64,000 bases of DNA from an uncultured Clostridia bacterium. Its GTDB lineage: Bacteria > Bacillota > Clostridia > TANB77 > CAG-508. The notes beneath the pieces are model-generated. The model was given only the letters and a program-made list of their open reading frames with translations, searched no databases and was not told the DNA's origin. The first letter of the stretch is position 1; the number at the start of each line of letters is the position of its first letter. A program made the translations under genes and the position numbers. This document shows positions 8,622 to 17,675 of this stretch, in pieces. Location: assembly GCA_934120645.1 (NCBI GenBank), contig CAKOUO010000007.1, positions 1 to 64,000 of the forward strand, read 5' to 3'.

Positions 8622-10805
8622 ATGGACAAAATTGTAAAAACAATAGCAGAAGAGTTAAATATAAAAACATCTCAAGTTGAAAATACTATTAAGTTAATAG
8701 ATGAAGGAAATACTATACCATTTATTGCTCGTTATAGAAAAGAGGTAACAGGTGGTTTAAGTGATGAGGTTTTAAGAAATTTAGGGGAAAGATTAAATTA
8801 TTTAAGAAATTTAGAAACTAGAAAAGAAGAAGTTATTAAATCAATAGATGAACAAGGCAAATTGACAGATGAAATTTTAAAAGCAGTTGCAATTGCTAAA
8901 ACATTAGCAGAGGTTGAAGATATTTATAGACCATATAAGCAAAAAAAGAAAACAAGAGCGACAGTTGCAAAAGCAAAAGGATTAGAGCCTCTTGCAAATA
9001 TAATTATAGAACAAAAAGAAACAAAACCAATATTAGAAATAGCACAAGAATATGTCAATATTGATAAGTTATCAGAAGATGACAAGAAGAATAAAGATAA
9101 AGTCGTTAATTCTGCAGAAGATGCAATACAAGGAGCATTAGATATAATTGCAGAAAACATATCTGATGATGCCAAATATAGAAAAGAAATAAAAAGACTT
9201 TTGTTTAGAGAAGGTTTAATAAAAACAAAAGCAAAGGATGCTGAAAGTAAATCAAATTACGAAATGTATTATGATTATAGTGAGGCATTAAAATGGATTC
9301 CTAGTCATAGAATTCTAGCAATTAATAGAGGAGAAAAAGAAGACTTCTTAAAAGTATCTATTGAAAAACCAGAAGATAAAATTCTTGGATACATAGAAAG
9401 AGATATAATAAAAGGCGATACACAATTTACACAAATGTTAAAAGATACAATTGTAGATAGTTTTGAAAGATTAATAGAACCATCAATAGATAGAGAAATT
9501 CGTTCAGATTTAACAGAAAAAGCAGAAGAAAAAGCAATAAAAGTATTTGGACAAAATTCAAAACAATTATTACTTGGAGCACCAATTAAAGGTAAAACAG
9601 TAATGGGATTTGACCCAGCTTATAGAACAGGATGTAAAATTGCTGTAATAGATGAAACTGGAAAAGTTTTAGATTACACAACAGTATATCCAACAGAACC
9701 TCAAAATGATGTAGAAGGTGCAAAAAAAGAATTATTAAAATTAATAGATAAAGATAAAATTGACATGATAGCAATAGGAAATGGAACAGCATCAAGAGAA
9801 TCTGAAATGTTTGTAGCAGATATGATTAAAGAAGCATCAAGACCAGTACATTATGTAATTGTAAGTGAAGCAGGAGCATCAGTATATTCTGCCTCAAAAC
9901 TTGCAACAGAAGAATATCCAGATATAAATGTTTCTATAAGAGGAGCAATATCAATAGCAAGAAGATTACAAGATCCACTTGCAGAACTTGTAAAAATAGA
10001 CCCAAAAGCAATTGGAGTTGGACAATATCAACATGATGTAAATCAAAAGAAATTAGCCGAAAGTCTAACAGGTGTAGTAGAAGACAGTGTTAATAAAGTA
10101 GGTGTTGATGTAAATACAGCAACTCCATCACTACTATCATATGTATCTGGTATAAACAATACAATAGCTAAAAATATTGTTAAATACAGAGATGAAAATG
10201 GAAAATTAAAAGAAAGAAAAGAACTTTTAAAAGTACCAAAGCTAGGAAAGGTAGCATATGAACAATGCGCAGGATTTTTAAGAATTATAGATGGAAAAAA
10301 TCCATTAGAAATTACTGCAGTTCACCCAGAAAGTTATGAAGCAACTGAAAAATTATTAAAATCTTTAGGATTTGATAAAGAAGATTTAAGAGATAAAGAA
10401 AAAATAGATGAATTAAGACAAAAATTAAAAACAGTTGATGTTGCTAAAATGGCAAAAAAACTAGAAATAGGGGAAATGACACTAAATGATATAATAGCAG
10501 AATTAAGCAAACCAGGTAGAGACCCACGTGAAGATATGCCAAAACCAATTTTAAGACAAGATGTTTTAAAACTAGAAGATTTAAAAGAAGGAATGATTTT
10601 AACAGGTACTGTTAGAAATGTTATAGATTTTGGAGCATTTGTAGACATTGGAGTTAAATATGATGGACTTGTGCATATTTCTGAAATGAGTGATAAATTT
10701 ATAAAAAATCCTTCTGATTTAGTTTCAGTAGGTGATATTGTAAAGGTTAAAGTTATAAAAATAGACATGGATAGAAAGAAAGTTGCACTATCTATGAAAG
10801 TATAA
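8622..10805 (+). CDS. tex: Tex, RNA-binding transcription accessory protein
   Basis: This 727-residue cytoplasmic protein has the full Tex architecture: an N-terminal helical domain (IPFIARYRKEVTGGL near 28-42), a YqgF-like RNase-H fold (MGFDPAYRTGCKIAVID near 328), helix-hairpin-helix repeats (about 500-560), and a C-terminal S1 RNA-binding domain (GMILTGTVRNVIDFGAFVDI near 655). ATG 8622 is chosen by similarity to other Tex N-termini, but it has no close ribosome binding site. The nearest, AAAGGAG, ends at 8580, about 40 nt upstream, and the frame stays open back to 8571 with a non-standard ATC codon at 8586. The gene is single and ends at a strong terminator. Confidence 0.93.
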   Translation: MDKIVKTIAEELNIKTSQVENTIKLIDEGNTIPFIARYRKEVTGGLSDEVLRNLGERLNYLRNLETRKEEVIKSIDEQGKLTDEILKAVAIAKTLAEVEDIYRPYKQKKKTRATVAKAKGLEPLANIIIEQKETKPILEIAQEYVNIDKLSEDDKKNKDKVVNSAEDAIQGALDIIAENISDDAKYRKEIKRLLFREGLIKTKAKDAESKSNYEMYYDYSEALKWIPSHRILAINRGEKEDFLKVSIEKPEDKILGYIERDIIKGDTQFTQMLKDTIVDSFERLIEPSIDREIRSDLTEKAEEKAIKVFGQNSKQLLLGAPIKGKTVMGFDPAYRTGCKIAVIDETGKVLDYTTVYPTEPQNDVEGAKKELLKLIDKDKIDMIAIGNGTASRESEMFVADMIKEASRPVHYVIVSEAGASVYSASKLATEEYPDINVSIRGAISIARRLQDPLAELVKIDPKAIGVGQYQHDVNQKKLAESLTGVVEDSVNKVGVDVNTATPSLLSYVSGINNTIAKNIVKYRDENGKLKERKELLKVPKLGKVAYEQCAGFLRIIDGKNPLEITAVHPESYEATEKLLKSLGFDKEDLRDKEKIDELRQKLKTVDVAKMAKKLEIGEMTLNDIIAELSKPGRDPREDMPKPILRQDVLKLEDLKEGMILTGTVRNVIDFGAFVDIGVKYDGLVHISEMSDKFIKNPSDLVSVGDIVKVKVIKIDMDRKKVALSMKV

Positions 10806-10843
10806 AAAATAAGGATTGGAATATTTGCTCCAATCCTTATTTT
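10806..10843 (+). terminator. Bidirectional terminator between tex and the HD-GYP gene
   Basis: AATAAGGATTGGA pairs with TCCAATCCTTATT; convergent genes lie on both sides. Confidence 0.85.
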
Positions 10844-11900
10844 AATCACTTAATTTATATTGGTCTTGTATTTTTTTTATTTTATTATAATTATTTTTTA
10901 AAATATACATAAAAGCATCAACAATTTCTGAATCAAATTGAGTTCCTTTATTTTTTTCAAGTTCTGAAATAACAACATCTAAAGGTAAAGCATCTCTATA
11001 AGTCCTTTTTGAAGTCATTGCATCAAATGTATCAGCAACAGTAACAATTCTTGTTAAATAAGGAATTTCATCTGCTTTTAATTTAGTAGGATATCCGTTT
11101 CCATCATATCTTTCATGATGAAATTTTATAATAGGAATTATTTTTGAATAAACTTTATAATGTGAAAGTATATGAGCACCTATTAAAGGATGTGTTTTTA
11201 TTTTTAAATATTCATAATCTGTTAATTTTGAAGATTTTATAAGAATATTATTTGGTGTACTAATTTTTCCAATATCATGGAATAAGCTACCAACTTTTAG
11301 TATTCTTAAATCATAATCAGATAGTTTAAGATATCTACCAATTAAAACAGAATATTTAGAAACTCTAAAAGAATGACCAATAGTATAAGTATCTTTATAT
11401 TCAGCAATATTTCTAAGAGCCTGAACAGTATTTAAATATGTAGATTTATATTGATTATTATAATTATCCAATTGTAAATTAATTCTAGTAAATTCATAAA
11501 TAGAATTTATAATTGTTTCAACAAGAATTACTAATTCAGTAAAAGTTTTAGATTTATCATAATAACCTTGAATATCAAAATCTTTAATTATATTTAAAGT
11601 TTCATTTAAATTATTGTGATCTGTAACTAAAAGTGAAAATAAATAAGGATCAAATAATTTAATTTTTTTAAGAAATTCTTTTAAACAAATTTCTGTAAAA
11701 ACAGAATTAATAATAATTAAATCATATTTATTAGATTTAATTTCTTTAATTGCAGTTAAAGGATCTCTAACTAAAGTAAAGGTATATTTAGAACTATCAA
11801 AAAGAATAGATAATTTATTAATAATTCTTTTTTCATTACTTAATACTATTATATTATAATTATTACTTTTATAATTTATATCTAAATTTTTTCTATTCAT
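10842..11900 (-). CDS. HD-GYP phosphodiesterase with a degenerate receiver domain
   Basis: This 352-residue cytoplasmic protein has an N-terminal receiver-like fold (about 15-125) and a C-terminal HD-GYP domain (about 160-345) that is expected to hydrolyse cyclic di-GMP. The HD-GYP part has HSFRVSKYS, LFHDIGKIS, HPLIGAHIL, HHERYDGNGYP and the VADTFDAMTSKRTYR helix, so it looks catalytically intact. In the receiver the acidic pocket is missing (VLSNEKR) and the phospho-acceptor Asp is Asn (IIINSVF, residue about 65), while the Thr and Lys are kept, so control by phosphorylation is unlikely. GAGGTG precedes ATG 11900. No partner kinase or diguanylate cyclase is nearby. Confidence 0.88.
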   Translation of the reverse strand: MNRKNLDINYKSNNYNIIVLSNEKRIINKLSILFDSSKYTFTLVRDPLTAIKEIKSNKYDLIIINSVFTEICLKEFLKKIKLFDPYLFSLLVTDHNNLNETLNIIKDFDIQGYYDKSKTFTELVILVETIINSIYEFTRINLQLDNYNNQYKSTYLNTVQALRNIAEYKDTYTIGHSFRVSKYSVLIGRYLKLSDYDLRILKVGSLFHDIGKISTPNNILIKSSKLTDYEYLKIKTHPLIGAHILSHYKVYSKIIPIIKFHHERYDGNGYPTKLKADEIPYLTRIVTVADTFDAMTSKRTYRDALPLDVVISELEKNKGTQFDSEIVDAFMYILKNNYNKIKKIQDQYKLSD

Positions 11901-12025
11901 AAGAGCACCTCAATATCTATATGAACTATGATAATTATATTCATTATTAAAATAAAAAGCAAGTAAAAGGATAAAAAAATTGTTTAAAAAAAGAAAAAAA
12001 GGAAAAGATTTAAATAGGAGGGAAT

Positions 12026-13159
12026 ATGAAGTCAAAAAGAAGAAAAAAGAAAAATAAATTAAAAAAATATATAATAACTTTTATTATTATTATAATTTTA
12101 TGCTTAATATCAATACTTTTATATAATACATATAAAAAAATTGATATAAGTAGCAATAATTATAAAATAGAAAGAGTACAATCCACAACTAATGAACAAA
12201 CTGTGGAAAATGTAATTGAAAATAGTGAAACAGTTGCAGATACTTTAGAAAAGAAAATGAAAAGTATTGTTGGAATATCAAAATTAAAAAATAATGGAAA
12301 TTCTATATTTTCTAGTAGTAATGAATCTTCACTTGGACTTGGAACTGGAGTTATTGTAACAGAAAATGGATATATATTAAGTAATGAACATGTTACTGGA
12401 AGCAAATATAGTACATGTTATATTACTTTAGAAAACGGAAAGAAATATGATGGAAAAGTTGTATGGAGTGATACTGATTTAGATTTATCAATTACAAAAA
12501 TAGATGCAAAAAATTTAGAGTATATAACATTAGGGGATTCTAGTAAAATAAGGGTAGGAGAAACTGTTTATGCAATTGGAAATCCAATAGGTTTTGAATT
12601 TAGGAGAACTGTTACTTCAGGTATTATAAGTGCAAAAAATAGAAGTATAAAACTAGAAGAAAATAATAATGTATCATATATGTCTGATTTAATACAAACA
12701 GATGCAACAATAAATCCAGGAAATAGTGGAGGACCACTAATATATCCAAATGGTGAAGTTATTGGAATTAATACTGTTAAAATATCATCAGCAGAAGGAA
12801 TTGGATTTGCTATCCCAATTAATGTTGTAAAAGGAGTAATAGAAAGTTTTAAAAATGAAGGAAACTTTGAGCAGGCTACAATGGGAATATATGTATATGA
12901 CAAAGAAGTTATACCATATTTAGATAATAATATAATTACTTTTACAAAAGGAATTTATGTGGCACAAATTATAAAAAACGGGCCTGCAGATAATACAGAA
13001 TTAAAAGAAAAAGATATTATAACTTCAATAGATGGTAAAGAAATAAACTCAATGAATAGCTTAAGAGAATATATTTATACAAAAAAGCCAGGAGATATTA
13101 TACAACTAGAGATTAGTAGAGGAAAAATAAATAAGGCAATAAAGATAACATTACGGTAA
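12026..13159 (+). CDS. HtrA/DegP-like membrane-anchored serine protease
   Basis: This 377-residue protein is predicted to be an envelope quality-control protease. It has a basic N-terminus, one membrane helix (about 12-33), a trypsin-like domain (about 75-275) with the triad His in LSNEHVTGS, Asp in TDLDLSITK and Ser in NPGNSGGPL, and a C-terminal PDZ domain (about 285-375). AGGAGGG lies just before ATG 12026. The last sense codon (13154-13156) is CGG, rare here, directly followed by TAA. A one-base slip would instead end the protein with three different residues (Gly-Lys-Lys) at a TAA at 13164-13166. The gene is monocistronic with its own terminator. Confidence 0.9.
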   Translation: MKSKRRKKKNKLKKYIITFIIIIILCLISILLYNTYKKIDISSNNYKIERVQSTTNEQTVENVIENSETVADTLEKKMKSIVGISKLKNNGNSIFSSSNESSLGLGTGVIVTENGYILSNEHVTGSKYSTCYITLENGKKYDGKVVWSDTDLDLSITKIDAKNLEYITLGDSSKIRVGETVYAIGNPIGFEFRRTVTSGIISAKNRSIKLEENNNVSYMSDLIQTDATINPGNSGGPLIYPNGEVIGINTVKISSAEGIGFAIPINVVKGVIESFKNEGNFEQATMGIYVYDKEVIPYLDNNIITFTKGIYVAQIIKNGPADNTELKEKDIITSIDGKEINSMNSLREYIYTKKPGDIIQLEISRGKINKAIKITLR

Positions 13160-13163
13160 AAAG

Positions 13164-13192
13164 TAAAGATGGAAAAATTTCCATCTTTTAAA
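13164..13192 (+). terminator. Bidirectional terminator after htrA
   Basis: TAAAGATGGAAA pairs with TTTCCATCTTTTA between convergent genes. Confidence 0.8.
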
Positions 13193-13193
13193 A

Positions 13194-14282
13194 TTAAGTA
13201 TCTAAATCTTTAAAATTATATTTTCTAGAAAAATCCTTGGTTTCTGAATTATTCATAAATACAGAAGAAGTATTTTTCTTCAAAAATTCAATAATATTAT
13301 AAACATCTATCCATATTTCATTATTTCCATCTATTTGAGAATCATCAAAAATGAGTTGCATACCAAAATGTAAATGAGGAACATTAATATTATTTACATT
13401 TTCTTTAGTGCTGTAACCAGTCATACCTAAATAACCAATAACATCGCCAGCATTAACAATAGACCCTTCATGAAGACCTGAAACATAAGGATGGTTTTTC
13501 CTTAAATGAGCATAATAATAATACCTTTTACCATCAGAACTTCTAATTCCAACACGCCATCCTCCATACTGATTCCAACCTAAATGCTCAACAGTACCAG
13601 ACTCAACAGCAACTATAGGAGTACCAATATTACCAATTAAGTCATTACCTAAATGTGTTCTCTTAAAACCGTAAGACCTAGATGCGCCGAAGTCATCATA
13701 ATGGCTAAAACTATAATTTTTTGCAATAGGTAAAAAAGCCTTGATTCCATATTTGTTTTCAAAATGAGTGGTTCCGCCTTCGTCTTGTACTTCAATAGAA
13801 TAATTTCCAATAAAACCATTTAAAACTGCGGAATAACTTTGGTAATAATAATTATAAAATTTTAAATTTTCTGTTAAAGAAGCCATTGAACAACCACTAT
13901 CAAGTTTATTTATTAATTTTGTTAAATCATTTTGATTAAAATTTTTAAAGTTACCACCATTTTTACAAGCTAAATAAGATAACAGTTCTATCCAATTATA
14001 TTTTACAGAAGAATCAGAATTATGAGAATCAATGTCAAGTTTAGAGGTTTTTGCTAAAGCTTCATAAGTTATTTTAAAATCAACCCATTTAATAAAATCT
14101 TTATTAGATGATTTTGAAGATGAATTGTTGAAAAAATTGTCCCAAGATAATTCTGGAGTTGATGTTGCCGAATTTGAATTATAAAAATAGTAACTAACTA
14201 AAATAACAATTATAATTAAAATTATTATCATAGAAGTGATTTTTTTATTTAATTTAAAAGATTTTATAATCAATGAAAACAC
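13194..14282 (-). CDS. M23 (LytM-type) zinc metallopeptidase, membrane anchored
   Basis: This 362-residue predicted peptidoglycan endopeptidase has an N-terminal membrane helix (about 14-34), a Ser/Asn-rich stretch, a helical region, and a C-terminal M23 domain (about 220-335). Zinc ligands are visible in RTHLGNDLIG (H-x3-D) and in VPHLHFGMQ (H-x-H); YYYYAHLRK and AGDVIGYLGMTG complete the pattern. The frame begins at GTG 14282, which abuts a GGGG run; TTG 14273 would have better spacing, so the start is uncertain by three codons. It is divergent from the deaminase gene at 14380. Confidence 0.88.
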   Translation of the reverse strand: MFSLIIKSFKLNKKITSMIIILIIIVILVSYYFYNSNSATSTPELSWDNFFNNSSSKSSNKDFIKWVDFKITYEALAKTSKLDIDSHNSDSSVKYNWIELLSYLACKNGGNFKNFNQNDLTKLINKLDSGCSMASLTENLKFYNYYYQSYSAVLNGFIGNYSIEVQDEGGTTHFENKYGIKAFLPIAKNYSFSHYDDFGASRSYGFKRTHLGNDLIGNIGTPIVAVESGTVEHLGWNQYGGWRVGIRSSDGKRYYYYAHLRKNHPYVSGLHEGSIVNAGDVIGYLGMTGYSTKENVNNINVPHLHFGMQLIFDDSQIDGNNEIWIDVYNIIEFLKKNTSSVFMNNSETKDFSRKYNFKDLDT

Positions 14283-14379
14283 CCCGTATAAGTATATTAA
14301 TTAAAAATAGATTTATGATTTTTATTGCGAGATTGTAGAAAGTATTATATAATTGTTATGATTAGCAAGGAGTGATTTT

Positions 14380-14841
14380 ATGAATAAATATATGGAAATA
14401 GCAAAAGAAAATGCAGAAAAAGGAATTATGAATAATGAAGGGGGACCATTTGGGGCTGTTATTATAGATAAAAATGGAAATATAATTTCAAATGGAAATA
14501 ACAAAGTATTAAAAAATAATGACCCAACAGCACATGCAGAGATAGTTGCTATAAGAGAAGCTTGTAAGAAATTAAATACATATGATTTATCTGAGTATAT
14601 TTTATATACATCATGTGAGCCTTGTCCTATGTGTTTATCTGCAATAATTTGGGCTAATATAAAAGATGTTTATTATGGATGCACAAAGGAGGATGCAGGA
14701 AATATTGGTTTTAGAGATGATATAATATATGATTATTTAAAAGGAAAAAATAATGATTTAATAAAATTAAATCACTTAGATAGAGATGAATGCTTAGAAA
14801 CTTTTGAAAAATATAAAAATAAAGATGGTGTAATATATTAA
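14380..14841 (+). CDS. guaD: Guanine deaminase-like nucleoside deaminase
   Basis: This 153-residue zinc-dependent deaminase is closest by eye to the Bacillus subtilis guanine deaminase, which turns guanine into xanthine for purine salvage. It has GGPFGAVI (about 21-28), the Zn/catalytic motif PTAHAEIVAI (His and Glu, about 49-58), and SCEPCPMCLSAI (two Cys ligands, about 81-92). The C-terminal part with GFRDDIIYDYL suits the guanine-deaminase type better than TadA. AAGGAG precedes ATG 14380. It is monocistronic, ending at a hairpin before tRNA-Arg. The exact base substrate is inferred. Confidence 0.82.
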   Translation: MNKYMEIAKENAEKGIMNNEGGPFGAVIIDKNGNIISNGNNKVLKNNDPTAHAEIVAIREACKKLNTYDLSEYILYTSCEPCPMCLSAIIWANIKDVYYGCTKEDAGNIGFRDDIIYDYLKGKNNDLIKLNHLDRDECLETFEKYKNKDGVIY

Positions 14842-14845
14842 AAAT

Positions 14846-14874
14846 AAAAGCAAGACTTTATAAGTCTTGCTTTT

Positions 14875-14875
<1 letters not shown>
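14846..14875 (+). terminator. Terminator between the deaminase gene and tRNA-Arg
   Basis: AAGCAAGACTT and AAGTCTTGCTT arms, with T-run at 14871-14875; palindromic, so also usable by the minus-strand tRNA. Confidence 0.85.
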
Positions 14876-14951
<76 letters not shown>

Positions 14952-15069
14952 ATACATTATATTATAAAGTCTTTTTTTATAATTTTCAAGTTTTTTTATT
15001 AAATTAGATAAAAATATTGTTTAAAAATAATAAATATGAAATAATATAAAAAAATATGGGGGATAAATA

Positions 15070-16797
15070 ATGAAAAAATTTTTAAAAATAATCTTAATGT
15101 TTTTATTAAGCTTAACTATATTTGGGTTAAGTAAATGCGTTAAGGCAAATAGCATTAATAAAATATCAATGGATATTTATATTAGTAATAATGGAGATGC
15201 AACAGTTACAGAAGTATGGGAATGCTCTACAAATAAAGGAACTGAAGTATATCATCCATATTACAATTTGGGAAAATCACAAATAAAGGATTTAGTAGTA
15301 TCAGATAATGGAAATAATTATCAAACTTTATCAAAATGGAATACATCAGGAACATTAGAAAGCAAAGCTAACAAATGTGGAATAAATAAAATTTCAAATG
15401 GTATTGAATTATGTTGGGGAATAAGTAAATATGGTAGCCATAAATATACAGTAAGATATACTATAACAAATTTTGTAGCAGATTTAACAGATGCACAAAT
15501 GATTTATTGGACATTAATACCAAAGGAATTTTCAAACACAATAGGTAATGCATATATAAAAATACATACAACCTCAGATATTCCTAATACAGTTGGTGTA
15601 TGGGGATATGGAAATTATGGTGGAACAGCATATGTATATGATGGATATATCGAAATGCAATCTAAATCAAGTTTAGATAAAAATGAATATATGACAATAT
15701 TAGTAAAATTTCCAAAAAATACATTTAATACAGCAAATTCAATAAATCATGATTTTGATTATTATTACAATATGGCAGAAAAAGGTTCAACAAAGTATAA
15801 TAAAAAATCTAGTTCAAATGAAATAAACTTTTTTAAAATAATAGGAACATTTTTAAATTCATTAATACCGTTAGGAATTTTTGGAATTATATTTTTCTCA
15901 AGTATGCGTAAGACAATTGACAATAAAGAATTAAAATTAGGAAAAAATGGTAAGATTAAACAAAAAGATGTTGAATATTATAGAGATATACCTTGTAAAA
16001 AAGATTTATTTAGAGCATATTACATCGGGTATAATTATGGAATATTAAAGAAAAAAACTGACTTACTAGGAGCAATCATATTAAAGTGGTTAAGAGAATC
16101 ACTTATAAGAATAGAAAAAAGAGAAACAGGCAAGGTGTTTAAGAAAGAGGATACAGTAATAATACTAAATGAAGTAAATCCAGAAAAAATTACAGATATT
16201 TTAGAAAAAGAAATGTTTGAAATGCTTTATGAAGCAAGTAAAGACGGAGTTCTTGAAAGTAAAGAATTTGAAAAATGGGCTAATAGAAAATATGAAAAAT
16301 TACTGAAATGGTTTGACAGAGTGCTAGAAGATCAAAAGTATAAGTTGGTTTATGAAGGCTTAATAAATTGTGAAGAAAAAACCAGATTAAAAATATTTAA
16401 AACAAAAGAATATATTGCAACACCAGAATTAAGACAAGAAGCAGTAGAATTAGCTGGATTAAAGAAATATTTAAAAGAGTATACTCTTATAAAAGATAGA
16501 GAAGCTATAGAAGTATCTTTATTTGAAGAGTATTTAATGTATGCACAATTAATGGGTATAGCAAAAGAAGTGGCAAAAGAATTTAAAGATTTATATCCAG
16601 AAATAATAGAACAATCTAGTTTTAATAATTATGATAATATAATACTTGTAAATATGTGGGCAGCAAATGGTGTTTCTTATGCACGAACAGCACAAGCAAG
16701 AGCTGAAAGCTATTCTTCAGGTGGAGGAGGATTCTCTTCTGGAGGCGGAGGCGGCGGTTCCTTCGGTGGTGGAGGAGGCGGCGGAGGTTTCCGTTAA
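15070..16797 (+). CDS. DUF2207 family membrane protein with Gly-rich C-terminus
   Basis: This 575-residue protein has an N-terminal signal (residues 1-27, ending near KCVKA), an extracellular beta-rich DUF2207 domain (about 30-225), a membrane helix near 255-275 (LNSLIPLGIFGIIFFSS), a long helical cytoplasmic part, and a glycine/serine-rich tail of about 30 residues. These are the hallmarks of the DUF2207 (YciQ-like) family of unknown function. TATGGGGGATAAATA precedes ATG 15070. It is transcribed alone. The glycine tail is locally GC-rich, as is usual for Gly repeats. Confidence 0.8.
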   Translation: MKKFLKIILMFLLSLTIFGLSKCVKANSINKISMDIYISNNGDATVTEVWECSTNKGTEVYHPYYNLGKSQIKDLVVSDNGNNYQTLSKWNTSGTLESKANKCGINKISNGIELCWGISKYGSHKYTVRYTITNFVADLTDAQMIYWTLIPKEFSNTIGNAYIKIHTTSDIPNTVGVWGYGNYGGTAYVYDGYIEMQSKSSLDKNEYMTILVKFPKNTFNTANSINHDFDYYYNMAEKGSTKYNKKSSSNEINFFKIIGTFLNSLIPLGIFGIIFFSSMRKTIDNKELKLGKNGKIKQKDVEYYRDIPCKKDLFRAYYIGYNYGILKKKTDLLGAIILKWLRESLIRIEKRETGKVFKKEDTVIILNEVNPEKITDILEKEMFEMLYEASKDGVLESKEFEKWANRKYEKLLKWFDRVLEDQKYKLVYEGLINCEEKTRLKIFKTKEYIATPELRQEAVELAGLKKYLKEYTLIKDREAIEVSLFEEYLMYAQLMGIAKEVAKEFKDLYPEIIEQSSFNNYDNIILVNMWAANGVSYARTAQARAESYSSGGGGFSSGGGGGGSFGGGGGGGGFR

Positions 16798-16853
16798 AAT
16801 TAAAAGAAAAATAAATTCAGTAATAATTATTATTTTAGAGATTTGTTTAAGTA

Positions 16854-16904
16854 TAATGTCCCCATTTTTCCAAAAGGTAAATCTTTTAGAAAGTGGGGAC
16901 ATTA
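16854..16904. repeat. 11-bp perfect inverted repeat with GC-rich core
   Basis: TAATGTCCCCA (16854-16864) and TGGGGACATTA (16894-16904) are exact inverted copies around a 29-nt interior that can itself pair (AAAAG/CTTTT). There is no T-run, so it is not a normal terminator. The surrounding 16798-17000 has no gene. It may be a small REP-like or transposon-end relic; this is inference. Confidence 0.55.
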
Positions 16905-17000
16905 ATATGACATCTTATGATTAACTTGAGTTAAATATAGTAGACTATCTTTTTAGACTATGCTAAATAAATTTGGTATAGTAATTTATTTATAAGATTT

Positions 17001-17651
17001 CTAAACTGCAAATAACTCAAATGCAAAAAGTTCATTAATTTTCCAATATTGATAACCAAAATGTAAATCTTCTGGTTTAATAGAAGTTTCGAAATTATCT
17101 TTTGAATTTTTTATCATTGTTTCAGCAGTATATGTATCTTTATTTAAAACTATATTTATAATTCTTTTTAAAATTATATCATTTGTATATATATCATTTG
17201 TTGATAAGTATCTAATAGATACTATTTTTTCATTTGGTGCAACTTGCAATATAATTCCTTTATCATCTTCTAAAACAGATTTTGAGTTAGTTGGCTTATA
17301 TAAATATGATTTTAAAGTTATACTGTTCTCATAAGGTATATCACCTATATATTCAAAATCTGAATCTTGTAAAAAATTTGTATTTGATTCACTTACTTCA
17401 TTAAATTTTTTTACAAAATCTGATATAGACATATTAAATGTCATATAATTTTCGTTTTTTATCACATAATTTGGTAATGTTTGTGTTTGAATTATAGTAT
17501 TAGTATCAGTTGTAGTTTCATCATTTGCAACATTATCTGTATTATAATTATCAATAACTTTATTGTTTTTAGAAACTATAAAGACTAATGATAACATTAT
17601 TACAATTATTATTACACAAATTATAAAAACAATTTTTGTTTTCTTATCCAT
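17001..17651 (-). CDS. Membrane-anchored extracytoplasmic protein of unknown function
   Basis: I do not recognise a family. This 216-residue protein has an N-terminal membrane helix (about 6-27), a polar Thr/Asn-rich linker (about 30-65) and a folded mixed alpha/beta domain to the end. It is the last of three minus-strand genes (19078-19521, 17676-19064, 17001-17651) that all encode single-helix anchored proteins separated by 13-26 bp, so they form an operon. GAAAGGA precedes ATG 17651. A common role at the cell surface is inferred only from this layout. Confidence 0.6.
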   Translation of the reverse strand: MDKKTKIVFIICVIIIVIMLSLVFIVSKNNKVIDNYNTDNVANDETTTDTNTIIQTQTLPNYVIKNENYMTFNMSISDFVKKFNEVSESNTNFLQDSDFEYIGDIPYENSITLKSYLYKPTNSKSVLEDDKGIILQVAPNEKIVSIRYLSTNDIYTNDIILKRIINIVLNKDTYTAETMIKNSKDNFETSIKPEDLHFGYQYWKINELFAFELFAV

Positions 17652-17675
17652 ATAAAATATCCTTTCTATATTTGA

